NCBI RefSeq assembly: GCF_051014685.1
Contig: NW_027479724.1
Location: 1-64,000 of the forward strand
DNA: 64,000 bases
Direction of reading: 5' to 3'
Origin: Ptiloglossa arizonensis
Taxonomy: Eukaryota; Arthropoda; Insecta; Hymenoptera; Colletidae
Position 1 is the first letter of the stretch. Each line of letters opens with the position of its first letter. Positions 62,901 through 64,000 of the stretch are shown piece after piece. The notes beneath the pieces are model-generated. The model made no database searches, was not told the DNA's origin, and was given only the letters and a program-made list of their open reading frames with translations. A program made the translations under genes and the position numbers.

Positions 62901-64000
62901 TTGACCAGAGTGGGCTAGGGAAAAAATACACATACCGTTGTAATCGGGCGAGTTTCTACTTTCAGATGCAACAGGAATTTTTGGGTTAGGTCAATCCGTT
63001 CGCGAGATAAGGGAGTTTGAAGCTAAGAAATGTTGAGAAGGCAAAAAATTATTCGCAATTCTGCTGCTCCACACGCTTAACCAGAATGGCCTAGGGAAAA
63101 AATACACATACCGTTGTAATCGGGCGAGTTTCTACTTTCAGACGCAGCAGGAATTTTTGGGTTGTGTCAATCCGTTCGCGAAATATGGGAGTTTGAAGCC
63201 AAGAAATGGTTGAGAAGGCAAAAAATTTTTCGCAATTCTGCTGCTCCAAACGCTTAACCAGAATGGCCTACGGAAAAAATACACACACCGTTGTAATCGG
63301 GCGAGAGTCTACTTTCAGATGCAATAGGAATTTTTGGGTTGGGTCAATCCGTTCGCGAGATATGGGAGTTTGAAGCCAAGAAATGGTTGAGAAGGCAAAA
63401 AATTTTTCGCAATTCCGCTGCTCCAAACGCTTAACCAGAATGGCCTAGGGAAAAAATACACATACCGTTGTAATCGAGCGAGTTTCTACTTTCAGGCGCA
63501 ACAGGAATTTTTGGTTTATGTCAATCCGTTCGCGAGAAATGGGAGTTTGAAGCCAAGAAATGGTTGAGAAGACAACAAATTTTTCGCCATTCTGCTGCTC
63601 CAAACGCTTAACCAGAATGGCCTAGGGAGAAAATTCACATACCGTTGTAATCGGGCGGGTTTCTACTTTCAGATGCAATAGGAATTTTTGGGTTAGGTCA
63701 ATCCGTTCGCGAGATATGGGAGTTTGAATCCAAGAAATGGTTGAGAAGGCAAAAAATTTTTCGCAATTCTGCTGCTCCAAATGCTTAACCAGAATGGCCT
63801 AGGGAAAAAATACACATACCGTTGTAATCGGGCGGGTTTCTACTTTCAGATGCAATAGGAATATTTGGGTTAGGTTAATCCGTTCGCGAGATATGGGAGT
63901 TTGAAACTAAGAAATGGTTGAGAAGGCAAAAAATTTTTCACAACTCTGCTGCTCCAAACGCTTAACCAGAATGGCCTAGGGAAAAAATACAGATACCGTT
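59927..64000 (+). repeat. Terminal HOR segment, running off the window
   Basis: Types 6-9 lead to the type 10/14 hybrid, the 176-bp monomer (60,862), types 16 and 17, a left-family run with a HindIII-type monomer (61,835), type 18 with gcttcaaacg (62,360), and type 1 (62,429). A type 2/3 fusion follows, then types 4-9 and another 10/14 hybrid, and the window ends at the start of another 176-bp-type monomer. Compared with the unit before, markers are 4,247 bp apart up to 62,429 and then 3,184 bp apart (cgccattc at 60,401 and 63,585). The second unit lacks the 885-bp duplication and one further monomer. A one-base loss (gaaatgttgag) lies at about 63,030. The array continues beyond 64,000. Confidence 0.8.

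Larger units (their letters stand above)
1..64000 (+). repeat. 177-bp satellite DNA array filling the whole window
   Basis: A monomer of about 177 bp repeats head to tail across the entire window, always in the same orientation. The anchor acgcttaacc occurs at 81, 258 and 435, exactly 177 bp apart, and the spacing holds to the right end apart from one 176-bp variant and scattered 1-2 base indels. Conserved anchors in each monomer are gaatttttgggttaggtcaa, agatatgggagtttgaagc, aagaaatggttgagaa, ccaaacgcttaaccagaat and a cctaggg block. Most monomers carry an AvrII site (cctagg) and a NruI site (tcgcga), so either enzyme should give a 177-bp ladder. The length fits one nucleosome plus linker. 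By analogy with known satellites this is probably (peri)centromeric heterochromatin; that role is inference. No gene, transposon or unique sequence interrupts it. Confidence 0.98.

Noticed and set aside
9..64000. Telomere-like gggttagg in each monomer, and ttttagggttagg in some types
   Set aside because: There are only one or two telomere-like units per 177 bp and no tandem telomeric run, so this is not an interstitial telomere or chromosome end.
1..64000. CRISPR array or bacterial repeat system
   Set aside because: The whole 177-bp unit is repeated with graded variation. There is no short constant repeat with unique spacers and no cas-like gene.
1..64000. Coding tandem-repeat protein gene
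   Set aside because: Most monomers contain in-frame stops, the 176-bp variant and single-base indels shift the frame often, and no long frame spans even three monomers.
1..64000. Transposon or LTR ends inside the array
   Set aside because: I found no break in the 177-bp periodicity, no target-site duplication and no terminal inverted or direct repeats other than the satellite itself.
112..64000. cctagg and tcgcga palindromes as protein-binding operators
   Set aside because: They are short palindromes fixed by monomer homogenisation. Nothing indicates regulation; they are useful only as restriction landmarks.

Overview
The window is one uninterrupted tandem satellite array. From base 1 to base 64,000 it consists of a monomer of about 177 bp repeated head to tail in a single orientation, about 361 copies (64,000/177). 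I see no protein-coding gene, RNA gene, transposon, inversion or unique flanking sequence. The open reading frames present, mostly on the minus strand, are by-products of the repeat: 177 is 3 x 59, so a frame can run through successive monomers. A satellite like this points to a eukaryotic chromosome, most likely (peri)centromeric or other constitutive heterochromatin. The species cannot be identified from sequence alone. The near-consensus monomer is about 42% GC and not CpG-depleted (8 CpG observed, about 7.5 expected), which fits a genome or lineage with little CpG methylation, or a recently amplified array.

Layout from left to right. (1) 1-5,205: a 22-monomer (3,894 bp) higher-order repeat (HOR), one full copy plus the start of a second. 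(2) 5,206-5,801: a block dense in small indels that looks like poor consensus sequence. (3) 5,802-18,840: a mosaic whose marker monomers alternate at 8- and 9-monomer spacing (about 3,008 bp, 17-mer), including a nearly exact 3,008-bp tandem duplication. (4) 18,841-22,201: mixed monomers with a 708-bp (4-mer) duplication. (5) 22,202-26,460: the most divergent subfamily, with private XhoI-site monomers. (6) 26,461-64,000: a second HOR family. Its clearest form is an 18-mer of 3,185 bp at about 29,991-37,703. Rightwards it becomes a mosaic of deletions, duplications and segments shared with the left half.

The main observations are these. Each monomer carries a CENP-B-box-like 17-mer that keeps 7 of the 9 core positions. 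The 18 monomer types of the right-hand HOR can be ordered by diagnostic variants. Recurrent hybrid monomers, with whole-monomer deletions, show unequal exchange between similar types inside the HOR. One indel-rich block is probably an assembly or consensus defect. Coordinates of block edges are accurate to roughly one monomer unless an exact marker position is given.
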